A DNA stretch of 64,000 nucleotides from Polynucleobacter kasalickyi (GTDB lineage: Bacteria; Pseudomonadota; Gammaproteobacteria; Burkholderiales; Burkholderiaceae): NCBI RefSeq assembly GCF_900176405.1, contig NZ_FWXJ01000010.1:1-64000 (forward strand), given 5' to 3'. The notes under the pieces were generated by a model. That model was given only the letters and a program-made list of their open reading frames with translations. It did not search any database and was not told where the DNA came from. Each line of letters begins with the position of its first letter. The stretch's first letter is position 1. The translations under genes and the position numbers were made by a program. This document shows, piece after piece, positions 38,061 through 46,943 of this stretch.

Positions 38061-38801
38061 ATGATTAAACTATTTACCGAGGAAATATTGAATTATCGCC
38101 CGATTTTTGAGTTTTTAAAAATCTTTGCCCCTTGTGCATGTCTTATTTGTAATCAGAGGCAAAAAGACGTAATTTGTCTACATTGTCAAACAAGTCTATT
38201 CAGAGAAATTTCCTCTAAGAAATGTGTGATTTGCGCTAATCCCCACCATGCTTGGGTATGTAAACGATGTAGTGTCGCTCATTGGGCTTTTGATGCAACT
38301 CATTCTTTGAGTTCTGAGCACTCTAGATTAGTTCCTTTAATGAAGAAATTTCATCTACATGGGAATTTAAAACAGTCGAAAGGGATTTTTTTAGCTTGGG
38401 AAAAAATGGTTTCAAAAGAGTTTTCACCAGTGGATTTGCTGATTCCAATGCCTGAACCCTTAAGTGCGACACAATTACGCGGTTACCAGAGCAACCTTGA
38501 GATGACTAAATTACTATCTAGGAGCAGGAATATCCCTTACCTGACTGCATTACTGGACTCCTATCCTGAAGCGAGCATGTTGGCACCCAATCAAAGTCCC
38601 TTTCAAATTGAGCTCAATCCAAGCTTGGTCCATTCAATCGCCCACTTACGTATCGGGGTGGTTGGCAATCTCATGGAATCAGAATATATTTATCATCACT
38701 TTGCTAAAGCATTGAAGTCCTTAGGCGCACTTTGGGTTAGTAATTGGATTATGATACGAGTGCCAAATAAGAAAACACAAACATGTTCAATATTGTCCTA
38801 G
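38061..38801 (+). CDS. ComF-family protein with degenerate phosphoribosyltransferase site
   Basis: ComF proteins join a zinc-ribbon N-terminus to a phosphoribosyltransferase domain and are linked to DNA uptake. The cysteine pairs are present (CACLICNQ, CLHC, CVIC, CKRC), and PMPEPLSATQLRGYQSN corresponds to the conserved PxP...RGxNQ region. The PRPP loop, normally VDDVxTTGAT, reads VVGNLMESEYI here, so both Asp and the TTG are lost. 246 residues from the ATG at 38061; a TTG five codons upstream is possible. The 3' end overlaps trmL by 19 bases. Confidence 0.7.
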   Translation: MIKLFTEEILNYRPIFEFLKIFAPCACLICNQRQKDVICLHCQTSLFREISSKKCVICANPHHAWVCKRCSVAHWAFDATHSLSSEHSRLVPLMKKFHLHGNLKQSKGIFLAWEKMVSKEFSPVDLLIPMPEPLSATQLRGYQSNLEMTKLLSRSRNIPYLTALLDSYPEASMLAPNQSPFQIELNPSLVHSIAHLRIGVVGNLMESEYIYHHFAKALKSLGALWVSNWIMIRVPNKKTQTCSILS

Positions 38802-39253
38802 TTCACCCAGAAATTCCCGCAAATACGGGGAATATTATTCGCCTTAGCGCCAACACGGGCTGTACCCTTCATTTAATTGAGCCCCTAGGCTTTCTGCTTG
38901 AGAGTTCAAAATTAAAACGTGCCGGCCTTGATTACCATGAGTTCGCCAACCTTCAAGTTCACAAAAGTTGGCTTGATTTCATTAGTACTGTGCAACCGCG
39001 CCCTGAACAAATGCATGCACTGACCACCAAGTCAAGTCACTCTATTGCGAAAGCAACTTTTAAAGTTGGTGATTTTTTGATTTTTGGTAATGAGACAAGT
39101 GGTTTACCGGAGGAGGTCCGTAGTCAGATTTCTCTCACCAATCGTTGGCGTTTACCCATGATGCCTGAGAGTAGGAGCTTGAATCTTTCAAACTCGGTAG
39201 CTGTGGTCACCTATGAAGCTTGGCGTCAACACGCATTTCAAAACGGCCTTTGA
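38783..39253 (+). CDS. trmL: tRNA (cytidine(34)-2'-O)-methyltransferase
   Basis: SPOUT-class enzyme that 2'-O-methylates the wobble base of tRNA-Leu isoacceptors. It shows all family motifs: LVHPEIPANTGNIIRLSANTG at the start, LIFGNETSGLP in the middle, and RSLNLSNSVAVVTYEAWRQ in the knot. 156 residues is typical. It starts inside the ComF-like gene and is convergent with gpsA. Confidence 0.95.
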   Translation: MFNIVLVHPEIPANTGNIIRLSANTGCTLHLIEPLGFLLESSKLKRAGLDYHEFANLQVHKSWLDFISTVQPRPEQMHALTTKSSHSIAKATFKVGDFLIFGNETSGLPEEVRSQISLTNRWRLPMMPESRSLNLSNSVAVVTYEAWRQHAFQNGL

Positions 39254-39276
39254 AACTTAGGCAAGGAAGCCAAAAT

Positions 39277-40308
39277 TTACTTTGCTTTTGGATCTCTAGA
39301 CATCATTGCATTGACCGCATCCATGGGCTTGACATGTCTAAATAATATATCGCAAACAGTTCTAATAATCGGTGTTTCGACATGATGTTTTTGGGCTAGT
39401 TTCTCAATAGCTTGGGCACAACGCACCCCTTCTGCCACATGCCCTAATTGCTGGAGAATTTCATCTAAGGAATGGCCCTTTGCCAATTCGATGCCAACCT
39501 TACGGTTTCTAGACAAATCTCCCGTTGCAGTTAATATCAAGTCTCCCAGTCCAGCCAAGCCTAAAAAAGTCTCTAATTTGGCGCCCATCGCAATGCCAAT
39601 ACGGCTCATTTCGTTCATGCCACGAGTAATCAACGCTGCCCGAGCATTTAAACCTAAATGAAGTCCATCGGCAATCCCGGTCGCGATGGCTAAAACATTT
39701 TTTATCGCGCCCCCAAGCTCTACCCCAGTAACATCATCAGAGACATAAATCCTCATAGATTTTTGATGGAAAAGTACCTGGGTCATTTCATTCAAATCGT
39801 TAAATTGACTTGCAACAGTGAGCGCACAAGGCAAGCCTTGCGCTACTTCTTTTGCAAAGCTAGGACCCGATAAAACGCCGTAGTGAACAGATTCTAATTT
39901 TCCTTGTTCTCCAAGTACTTTTTGTACTATTTCGTGAGGCAGCATACCTGAATCAGCATCAATGCCTTTGCATAACCAAATCCAATGCTGGACCACGTCC
40001 GGTAAAGGTAAGGTTCTCTGCGTTAGCTTTAAAGTAATTTCCTCTAATCCCGCTAAGGGTGTGGCAATCACAATTAAGTCTTTACTGGTGGACGCTTGAC
40101 CTAAGGCTAAATCCCAATTATCTGTAATTTCTAAGTTAGGTGGTAATTTTATGCCGGGTAGGTACTGTGTGTTTTCACGAGCCTCAAGCATCGTTTGTAC
40201 GTTATGGGTATCTCTTACCCATAAGCAGATTTTTGAATCATTGTATTTAGCGAGGTGAATTGCTATCGCAGTTCCCCAGGCACCGCCACCTAGTATAGTT
40301 ACGTTCAT
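39277..40308 (-). CDS. gpsA: glycerol-3-phosphate dehydrogenase (NAD(P)+)
   Basis: Makes glycerol 3-phosphate for phospholipids. The N-terminal Rossmann motif is ILGGGAWGTAIA. The catalytic domain contains LSGPSFAKEVAQGLP, the catalytic Lys in GGAIKNVLAIATG, and LAGLGDLILTATGDLSRNR. 343 residues. It ends the minus-strand operon rhodanese-grxC-secB-gpsA, a standard betaproteobacterial order. Confidence 0.97.
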   Translation of the reverse strand: MNVTILGGGAWGTAIAIHLAKYNDSKICLWVRDTHNVQTMLEARENTQYLPGIKLPPNLEITDNWDLALGQASTSKDLIVIATPLAGLEEITLKLTQRTLPLPDVVQHWIWLCKGIDADSGMLPHEIVQKVLGEQGKLESVHYGVLSGPSFAKEVAQGLPCALTVASQFNDLNEMTQVLFHQKSMRIYVSDDVTGVELGGAIKNVLAIATGIADGLHLGLNARAALITRGMNEMSRIGIAMGAKLETFLGLAGLGDLILTATGDLSRNRKVGIELAKGHSLDEILQQLGHVAEGVRCAQAIEKLAQKHHVETPIIRTVCDILFRHVKPMDAVNAMMSRDPKAK

Positions 40309-40348
40309 GTGCCTGAGTTATTCCTAAAAGTAGCCTTCAAAAGACTAA

Positions 40349-40861
40349 TTAGTTGGGTAGTGAGTTTCCAGTTGGTGCATTGGCTTTTTCAGCTTCAGCC
40401 ATTCTCTGCATACGTTGCTCGTATAACTGGTGGAAATTGATTTCAGTCAAATGAATTGGCTGGAATCCACCACGACCAATTAAATCGGCGATATTTGAAC
40501 GTAGGTACGGATACAAAATTGTTGGGCAAGCAATCCCAAGCATCGGATCAAGTTGATCAGCTGGGATATTTCTCAACTCAAAAATTCCAGCTTGTTGCGC
40601 TTCAATCAAAAACAGTACTTTATCTGCCACTGTGGTTGTTACATTGCCGATAACTACTACTTGAAACACACCTTCATTCAAAGCAGTTGTTTGGATATCA
40701 ATTTGAATTTGAACTTGTGGCTCGCCTTGCGCTAAAAAAATTTGTGGCGCATTGGGTTGCTCTAAAGAAATATCCTTCAAATACACGCGCTGAATTTGAA
40801 AAACAGGAGAATTTGCTTCTGCTGATACATTTTGTGAACTATTTGTTTGATTTTCTGACAT
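40349..40861 (-). CDS. secB: protein-export chaperone SecB
   Basis: Tetrameric cytosolic chaperone that keeps preproteins unfolded and hands them to SecA. Typical segments are [19 protein letters not shown] at the start, then [17 protein letters not shown] and [20 protein letters not shown]. 170 residues with a Ser/Asn-rich N-terminal tail and an Ala-rich C-terminus. It lies 20 bases after grxC and 40 before gpsA. Confidence 0.97.
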   Translation of the reverse strand: MSENQTNSSQNVSAEANSPVFQIQRVYLKDISLEQPNAPQIFLAQGEPQVQIQIDIQTTALNEGVFQVVVIGNVTTTVADKVLFLIEAQQAGIFELRNIPADQLDPMLGIACPTILYPYLRSNIADLIGRGGFQPIHLTEINFHQLYEQRMQRMAEAEKANAPTGNSLPN

Positions 40862-40881
40862 GTTTTTTCCGATAAGAGTTG

Positions 40882-41139
40882 TTATTGCTGAAGTAATTTA
40901 TCAAGACCACCGGCTTTATCTAAAGCTGACAAGTCATCAAAACCACCTACATGGGTGTCACCGATATAAATTTGTGGCACCGTACGACGGCCTGTTCTTT
41001 GCATCATCTCTTCCCTTTTGGAAGGGTCGAGATCAATTAATACCTTTTCAATCTCAGTTATACCTTTAGTTGCAAGTAATTTCTCAGCCATTCTGCAATA
41101 AGGGCAAACTTGCGAGCTATACATTAAAACATTAGCCAT
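40882..41139 (-). CDS. grxC: glutaredoxin 3
   Basis: Dithiol glutaredoxin with active site CPYC (residues 12-15 in [12 protein letters not shown]), the TVPQIYIG cis-proline loop and the [16 protein letters not shown] glutathione-binding end. 85 residues is the family size. It lies between the rhodanese and secB genes; glutathione for it is supplied by gshA/gshB encoded 6 kb away. Confidence 0.96.
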   Translation of the reverse strand: MANVLMYSSQVCPYCRMAEKLLATKGITEIEKVLIDLDPSKREEMMQRTGRRTVPQIYIGDTHVGGFDDLSALDKAGGLDKLLQQ

Positions 41140-41159
41140 TTTCTACTCCGATTGTGAAA

Positions 41160-41576
41160 TTATTTAACAAGAGGCAAACCAGCGAGATTCCAAGCTTTGA
41201 TACCGCCCTCTAAATTAAATACCTCGGCATATCCTGCACCCTTGATTTTTTGAATCATACTGGATGAACGAGTGCCTGAGTCACAGACTAAGATTATAGG
41301 TAAGTTTTTTGCAATTTTCAAGGTTTCTAGATCACTAGGTAGCTGATTTATAACAATATTTCTTGATCTTGCTAAATGTCCTTTAGCAAATTCTTCGGCT
41401 GTTCTAACATCAATCACTACTGCTTTGCTGCGATTAATGAGAAGAGTGGCCGCGGTTGGGTTGACAGAACTACCACCATGAATGAGGCCAGGTACTAGAG
41501 GCGCAAGAAGCATGCCTCCACTAACGATCATCATGGATAGTAAAATAAGGTTGTTTGTATTTAAAATGAATTCCAT
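41160..41576 (-). CDS. membrane-anchored rhodanese-like protein
   Basis: One N-terminal transmembrane helix (about 9-30) and a single rhodanese domain with the active-site cysteine in VCDSGTRSS, plus [13 protein letters not shown] and LEGGIKAW. 138 residues. It resembles E. coli YibN, which sits beside grxC and secB in the same order. Sulfur transfer is the family activity; the physiological acceptor is unknown. Divergent from gpmA with 28 bases between starts. Confidence 0.92.
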   Translation of the reverse strand: MEFILNTNNLILLSMMIVSGGMLLAPLVPGLIHGGSSVNPTAATLLINRSKAVVIDVRTAEEFAKGHLARSRNIVINQLPSDLETLKIAKNLPIILVCDSGTRSSSMIQKIKGAGYAEVFNLEGGIKAWNLAGLPLVK

Positions 41577-41604
41577 CCTTCAATTATATATAAAGAGCGT
41601 GTAT

Positions 41605-42294
41605 ATGAAACAGTTAGTACTTATTCGGCATGGTGAATCTGCTTGGAATCTTGAAAATCGTTTTACCGGTTGGGTAGACGTCGATTTAACTCAAACCGGT
41701 ATCGATCAAGCTACAGAATCTGGGAAAAAACTTTTAAGTGCTGGCTTTACGTTTGATGTAGCCTATACCTCTGTTCTTAGAAGGGCTATTGAAACGCTTT
41801 GGTTAGTTCAAAAAGAAATGAACCTAATGTGGATCCCTACTGTTCATAGCTGGCGTTTGAATGAGCGACATTATGGTGCTTTAGCTGGCCTCAATAAAGC
41901 AGAGACAGCAGAGCAATACGGTGCTGATCAAGTGCATATTTGGCGCAGGTCTTATGATGTTCGTCCACCAGAGTTAGCGCTTGATGATGAGAGGAACTCA
42001 TTTAATGATCCTAGATACGCAAAACTAAATAAGGACGATATTCCAAGAGGCGAGTGTTTAAAGGATACGGTGCATCGTGTATTACCTTTATGGAACGAGT
42101 CCATTGCGCCCGCATTGTTGGCTGGCAAGAAACCAATCATTGCTGCTCATGGCAACAGTATTCGTGCTTTAGTGAAATATTTGAGTGAAATCTCAGATGA
42201 GGATATTATGGAAATTAATATTCCTAATGGCAAACCGCTTATTTATGAATTAGACGATAATTTAAAACCCATTCGTCATTATTTCTTGGACTAA
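41605..42294 (+). CDS. gpmA: 2,3-bisphosphoglycerate-dependent phosphoglycerate mutase
   Basis: Interconverts 3- and 2-phosphoglycerate in glycolysis and gluconeogenesis. The phosphohistidine motif [10 protein letters not shown] (His9), [24 protein letters not shown] and the second histidine [10 protein letters not shown] are present. The ATG at 41605 gives 229 residues; a longer frame from 41482 would overlap the rhodanese gene and adds no conserved sequence. It starts a plus-strand operon with ctpA and moeB. Confidence 0.96.
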   Translation: MKQLVLIRHGESAWNLENRFTGWVDVDLTQTGIDQATESGKKLLSAGFTFDVAYTSVLRRAIETLWLVQKEMNLMWIPTVHSWRLNERHYGALAGLNKAETAEQYGADQVHIWRRSYDVRPPELALDDERNSFNDPRYAKLNKDDIPRGECLKDTVHRVLPLWNESIAPALLAGKKPIIAAHGNSIRALVKYLSEISDEDIMEINIPNGKPLIYELDDNLKPIRHYFLD

Positions 42295-42299
42295 ACAAT

Positions 42300-43733
42300 A
42301 TGCAACAAATTTTCAAAAATTGTCTTCTAATTGTTAGTGGCGTCTTAACTGGCGTTGTAATTACTTGGCAATTAACTGCTACTGCTCAGCAAAGTGCCTC
42401 ACTTCCTTTAGAAGAACTCAGGCTACTTTCTACCGTTTTTGGTAGTATCAAACGAGAATATGTTGAACCGATTGACGATAAAAAATTACTGACCGATGCT
42501 GTAAAAGGGATGGTTGGTAGCTTGGACCCTCATTCAGCTTTTTTGGATACCAAAGAATTTTCTGATATGCAAGAGCAAACTCAAGGAAAGTTTGCTGGTT
42601 TGGGTATTGAAATTTCTTCGGAAGACGGGCTCGTGAAAGTAATGAATCCGATTGAAGATACGCCAGCAGCCAAAGCAGGCTTACAAGCCGGTGATTTAAT
42701 TACCCGTTTAGATGATAAGCCGGTGCGTGGTATGACGCTCGACCAAGCTGTTCGTAAGATGCGTGGCGAGCCGGGTACAAAAATCACCTTAATGATTTTA
42801 AGAAAATCTGAAGATAGGTCTTTTCCAGTCACACTGACGCGCGCTGAAATCAAAGTTCAATCCGTCAAAGCGAAGATTTTTGATGACAACACTTTGTGGG
42901 TAAGAATTACCAGTTTCCAAGAACGCACTGTGCCTGATTTGGCGAGAAGACTCACTGATGCTTACCAAAAGAATCCAGCTATTAAAGGTGTTGTCTTAGA
43001 CTTAAGAAACAACGGTGGCGGCATCTTACAAGGTGCGGTTGGGGTTTCTGCGGCATTTTTACCTCCTGGTGTAGAAATTGTCTCCACCAAAGGGCAATCA
43101 ACGAATAGCAAACAAATTTTTAAAGCTGAGCCGGATAATTATCGACTATCTGAGTCCAATGATGCATTAGCGAACTTGCCAGCAGTCTTTAAGAAAATTC
43201 CTTTAGTCGTTTTAACCAATGCCTATTCTGCTTCAGCATCTGAAATCGTTTCAGGCGCCTTACAGGATTACAAACGTGCAACTATTATGGGCAAAACCAC
43301 CTTTGGTAAAGGTTCGGTTCAAACTGTTCGTCAAATCACTGCTGATACGGCTTTAAAAATTACTACCGCTTATTACTACACGCCGAATGGCAAATCGATT
43401 CAAGCTTATGGCATCAAGCCAGATATTGCAGTTGATCAAAATGCCGATGGTGATCCATTTGATGTTTTAGTAACGCGTGAAATTGATAGTGAAAATCACC
43501 TGAAAAACAAACAAAAGGCTGAAGATCAATTAATGAGTGAGCGTGAAAAACGTCGTATGGCAGAATTACAAGCATTAGAAGAGAAAAATGCCAAAATGAC
43601 ACCAGAAGATCGCGCCAAAGAAAAAGCTAAAAAGCTTCCCGAGTTTGGCTCTGAAGACGACTTTATGCTTTCACAAGCAAGAGCATTCTTAACGGGTCGC
43701 GAAGTCATTAAATCCAAATCGAAACTAGAGTAA
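42300..43733 (+). CDS. ctpA: carboxyl-terminal processing peptidase (S41 family)
   Basis: Periplasmic serine protease that trims C-termini of envelope proteins. A signal anchor (about 7-27) leads to the N-terminal helical part, a PDZ domain (about 95-175, GLGIEISSEDG) and the S41 catalytic domain with Ser in AYSASASEI (near 310) and Lys in GKTTFGKGSVQ (near 335). A charged Glu/Lys-rich tail completes 477 residues. Five bases separate it from gpmA. Confidence 0.95.
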   Translation: MQQIFKNCLLIVSGVLTGVVITWQLTATAQQSASLPLEELRLLSTVFGSIKREYVEPIDDKKLLTDAVKGMVGSLDPHSAFLDTKEFSDMQEQTQGKFAGLGIEISSEDGLVKVMNPIEDTPAAKAGLQAGDLITRLDDKPVRGMTLDQAVRKMRGEPGTKITLMILRKSEDRSFPVTLTRAEIKVQSVKAKIFDDNTLWVRITSFQERTVPDLARRLTDAYQKNPAIKGVVLDLRNNGGGILQGAVGVSAAFLPPGVEIVSTKGQSTNSKQIFKAEPDNYRLSESNDALANLPAVFKKIPLVVLTNAYSASASEIVSGALQDYKRATIMGKTTFGKGSVQTVRQITADTALKITTAYYYTPNGKSIQAYGIKPDIAVDQNADGDPFDVLVTREIDSENHLKNKQKAEDQLMSEREKRRMAELQALEEKNAKMTPEDRAKEKAKKLPEFGSEDDFMLSQARAFLTGREVIKSKSKLE

Positions 43734-43751
43734 TTTTTCAACAACTTGATC

Positions 43752-44507
43752 ATGGATGACCAGGAGTTACTTCGGTATTCAAGGCATATTCTGCTAGACG
43801 ATATTGGTATCGAGGGGGTTGATGTTTTAATCAACTCCCACGTGTTAATCATTGGTGCGGGTGGACTTGGTTCTGCTTGTGCACCCTATTTGGCTGCATC
43901 GGGCGTTGGTGCGATTACACTGATTGATGATGATGAAGTTGATCTCACTAATTTACAACGTCAAATTACCTATTCGTCAGAAAATATTGGCCAACATAAA
44001 GTGGATGCGGCTAAGACTTTTTTAGAAAAATTAAATCCGCTCATTAAAGTTACGGCATTTGCACAACGGGCTGATGAAGCTTTTCTAATGGAACGGATAG
44101 CAGAAATTGATGTGGTGATTGATTGCACTGATAACTTTAAAACTAGGCAATTAATTAATAAGGTCTGTGTTACCACTAGAAAGCCTCTAGTATTCGGAGC
44201 AGCTCTCCAATTTGATGGGCAATTTAGTGTGTTTGACAGTAGGCTCGAACACTCCCCATGCTATGCCTGTCTTTTTTCACCTGAAGAATCCTTTGAAGAA
44301 GTAAAGTGCTCGCAAATGGGCGTATTTTCTCCATTGGTAGGAATTATCGGCTCTATCCAAGCCGCGAATGCCTTGCAACTATTAATTGGCTTTGGGAATA
44401 GTATGGTGGGAAAGCTTGGTATGTGGGATGCAAAGCGTTCAGACTTCTCCCACATTAAAATTTCTAGAAACCCTAGTTGTAGCGTTTGTCATCCAACGAA
44501 AAACTAA
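43752..44507 (+). CDS. moeB: ThiF/MoeB-family adenylyltransferase
   Basis: Activates the C-terminal glycine of a sulfur-carrier protein (MoaD or ThiS) by adenylation. The start LLRYSRHILLDDIGIEG, the nucleotide motif GAGGLGSACAPYLAASGVG, DLTNLQRQITY, and the zinc cysteines CYAC...CSVC are intact. 251 residues, with no rhodanese domain. I start at the ATG 43752; a TTG two codons upstream is possible. Whether the partner is MoaD or ThiS is not decided by sequence. It overlaps ptsI by four bases at the end. Confidence 0.88.
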   Translation: MDDQELLRYSRHILLDDIGIEGVDVLINSHVLIIGAGGLGSACAPYLAASGVGAITLIDDDEVDLTNLQRQITYSSENIGQHKVDAAKTFLEKLNPLIKVTAFAQRADEAFLMERIAEIDVVIDCTDNFKTRQLINKVCVTTRKPLVFGAALQFDGQFSVFDSRLEHSPCYACLFSPEESFEEVKCSQMGVFSPLVGIIGSIQAANALQLLIGFGNSMVGKLGMWDAKRSDFSHIKISRNPSCSVCHPTKN

Positions 44508-46243
44508 AGGCTTTCGACTAGTTCTTTGATTGTATCTGGATGATACGTTTGCAAAATCTTTGGTAGAAATTTCTTCAATTTAACCGTATTCGACTTTAAG
44601 ATTTCTCGCTTCACAACGAGGATTTGATTCGCATGCATTGAAAAATCCTTCAGGCCCATTGCTAGCAGTAATTTAGTTGCCTTTGCATCGCCAGCCATTT
44701 CTCCACAGACAGAAATAGAAATATTGGCGGCATTTGCCTCACTAATAATTCTTGCAATCAATTGAATAATCGCTGGGTGAAGAGGGTCGTACAGATTTGC
44801 TACCGCATTGTCGGTTCGATCAATCCCTAAAGTATATTGAATCAAGTCGTTTGTACCAATTGATAGAAAATCAAAGCGGCTCAAAAAGGCTGGCATTGTG
44901 AGAGCTGCGGCGGGCAATTCAATCATTGCGCCAATCTTGATATTTGGATCAAACGCAATCGCGCGATCTTCTAATTGTTTTTTAGCTTGCGCGATTAAGT
45001 TGAAGGTCAAATCAATTTCATGCACTTGGGCAAGCATGGGAACCATAATTTGGGTTTTTCCATGAGCAGAAGCTCTTAGAATGGCCCGTAACTGGGTTAA
45101 GAAGATTTCTGGTTCGGATAAGGACCAGCGAATTCCTCTTAAGCCTAGGGGTGAAATATCGCTGGTAACATTATTTTCATCATTTCCCAAATTTTTATCT
45201 GCACCGATGTCAATCGTTCTAATGTTTACAGGTAACCCGTGCATTGCTTCTATGGTCTGAGCATAGGCCAGATACTGCTCTTCTTCATTCGGTAATTTGC
45301 CGTCACGATTCATGAACAAGAACTCTGAACGAAATAAGCCAATCCCTAAAGCTCCACGTTCCATTGCCTCAGAGGCATCCTCAGGCATTTCTATATTTGC
45401 TAACAAATTAATTTGAACACCATCCAAAGTCATCGTTTGGGTATATTTCAGTTGTTCTAATTTTTCTTTAGCGAGTTTTAACTCTGCTTGCCGATGACGA
45501 TATTCATCTAGGATAATTTCTGATGGGTTGACAATCACAATCCCACGATCACCATCCACAATGATCCACTCATCATCAAGAATCATTTGACTAGCCAACT
45601 TCACACCGACTGCAGCGGGAATATCTAAACTACGGGCAACAATTGCTGTATGCGAATTTCGGCCACCAAAATCAGTCACAAAGCCACAAAAGTTAAACTC
45701 CTTGAAATGCATCATGTCGTGAGGAGCAATATCTTGAGCCACGATAATCACTTCGGAGTTTGATCGGTCGAGATCAGTGTGATGTGGATTGGCAGGTCTA
45801 GCATCTTCTTTCAGTGCTACCAAGACCCTTTCAATGACTTGGCGGAAATCCGCACCCCGCTCTTTTAAGTAAGGGTCATCGATTTCATCAAACTCTGCCA
45901 AAAGATCATCTAGTACGGTGGTTAAAGCCCAAGCAGCGTTATATTTTCTTTTTAAGATGAGTTCTGTTGGTTTTTTTTGTAAGTCTTTATCCTCAAGAAT
46001 GAATCGGTGCACATCTAAAAATGCAGCCATCTCCTCAGGGGAGTTCTCCGGCAAACTATCTTTCAGTTTTTGTAATTCTTCTTGGGCGTGGATAAATGCA
46101 TTTTTTAGACGCGCCACCTCAAATTCACATTGGTCATCTGAGATAAATTGATGATTAACCTCTAAAGAAGCGGCAGAAATAGTTAAGGCGCGACCAATCG
46201 CTACTCCTTGAGATACAGACAACCCATGCAAAGTAAAGCTCAT
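44504..46243 (-). CDS. ptsI: phosphoenolpyruvate-protein phosphotransferase (enzyme I)
   Basis: First phosphocarrier of the phosphotransferase chain: takes phosphate from PEP and passes it to HPr. The phosphohistidine domain has GGRNSHTAIVARS (His198), and the PEP-binding domain has GLFRSEFLFMNR and the late SVCGEMAGD. 579 residues; no N-terminal GAF domain, so it is EI, not EI-Ntr. The start overlaps the ptsH stop. No sugar EIIB or EIIC gene is seen in the window. Confidence 0.96.
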   Translation of the reverse strand: MSFTLHGLSVSQGVAIGRALTISAASLEVNHQFISDDQCEFEVARLKNAFIHAQEELQKLKDSLPENSPEEMAAFLDVHRFILEDKDLQKKPTELILKRKYNAAWALTTVLDDLLAEFDEIDDPYLKERGADFRQVIERVLVALKEDARPANPHHTDLDRSNSEVIIVAQDIAPHDMMHFKEFNFCGFVTDFGGRNSHTAIVARSLDIPAAVGVKLASQMILDDEWIIVDGDRGIVIVNPSEIILDEYRHRQAELKLAKEKLEQLKYTQTMTLDGVQINLLANIEMPEDASEAMERGALGIGLFRSEFLFMNRDGKLPNEEEQYLAYAQTIEAMHGLPVNIRTIDIGADKNLGNDENNVTSDISPLGLRGIRWSLSEPEIFLTQLRAILRASAHGKTQIMVPMLAQVHEIDLTFNLIAQAKKQLEDRAIAFDPNIKIGAMIELPAAALTMPAFLSRFDFLSIGTNDLIQYTLGIDRTDNAVANLYDPLHPAIIQLIARIISEANAANISISVCGEMAGDAKATKLLLAMGLKDFSMHANQILVVKREILKSNTVKLKKFLPKILQTYHPDTIKELVESL

Positions 46244-46512
46244 TATTGACCCTCGCCAAACTTATTATTTATAAGTTCGACTAGTGCAGTCATTGCCTCT
46301 TGCTCTTGCTCTCCAGAGGTTTCTAATTGGACCTCACTACCGATTCCAGCGGCTAGCATCATGACGCCCATGATGCTTTTTGCATTAACTTTACGACCTT
46401 TTCTCTCAATAAAGATATCACAGGGAAATTCACTTGCCAACTGGGTCAGCTTGGCGGATGCCCGAGCATGCAAGCCTAATTGATTAATTATTTTTACTGT
46501 TTGTGATTGCAT
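46243..46512 (-). CDS. ptsH: phosphocarrier protein HPr
   Basis: Small phosphocarrier with both phosphorylation sites: His15 in NQLGLHARASA and Ser46 in NAKSIMGVMML, the site of HPr kinase, whose gene is at 13.2 kb. 89 residues. It overlaps the ptsI start by one base and follows the EIIA gene by 13 bases. Confidence 0.97.
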   Translation of the reverse strand: MQSQTVKIINQLGLHARASAKLTQLASEFPCDIFIERKGRKVNAKSIMGVMMLAAGIGSEVQLETSGEQEQEAMTALVELINNKFGEGQ

Positions 46513-46525
46513 ATCTTCTTACGAT

Positions 46526-46942
46526 TTATTCAATGGTCATTTTGGCAGAGGTTCTAATCTTCACAACCCCTTGCATACCACCCTGAAGTGATTTTTCGAC
46601 AATCTGCTCAAGTGGTTCATGACGATGACTTACAGCACGAAGCAACATTGATAAATTAAGTCCCGTAATTACCATGATTTGATTGTCAGTATCATTGAGA
46701 GCAAATTTTCCGGCCACGTTCGCTGGCGTAGCTCCTAGAATATCTGTCAAAATTAAAACCTGTTTACTTTCAGATACTAAATCAACTGCCGCCTGTAATC
46801 TTTGCGCAGAAATTTTAGTATCTTCGTGCGCTGGAATATCTAGGGCTTGAATTTTATCTGGAATAGATCCATAAATATGATCAACAAAATCCAACATTGC
46901 AGAAGCAATTGGGGTGTGTGCAACGATTAAGATTCCAGCCAT
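46526..46942 (-). CDS. mannose/fructose-family PTS EIIA protein
   Basis: EIIA-Man fold with the phosphohistidine at position 9 (ILIVAHTPIASA) and LILTDILGATPANVA in the second half. 138 residues, a lone EIIA domain without linked EIIB/IIC/IID. In Betaproteobacteria this gene regularly precedes ptsH-ptsI as part of a regulatory phosphorelay. It follows gshB by one base. Confidence 0.92.
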   Translation of the reverse strand: MAGILIVAHTPIASAMLDFVDHIYGSIPDKIQALDIPAHEDTKISAQRLQAAVDLVSESKQVLILTDILGATPANVAGKFALNDTDNQIMVITGLNLSMLLRAVSHRHEPLEQIVEKSLQGGMQGVVKIRTSAKMTIE

Positions 46943-46943
46943 C

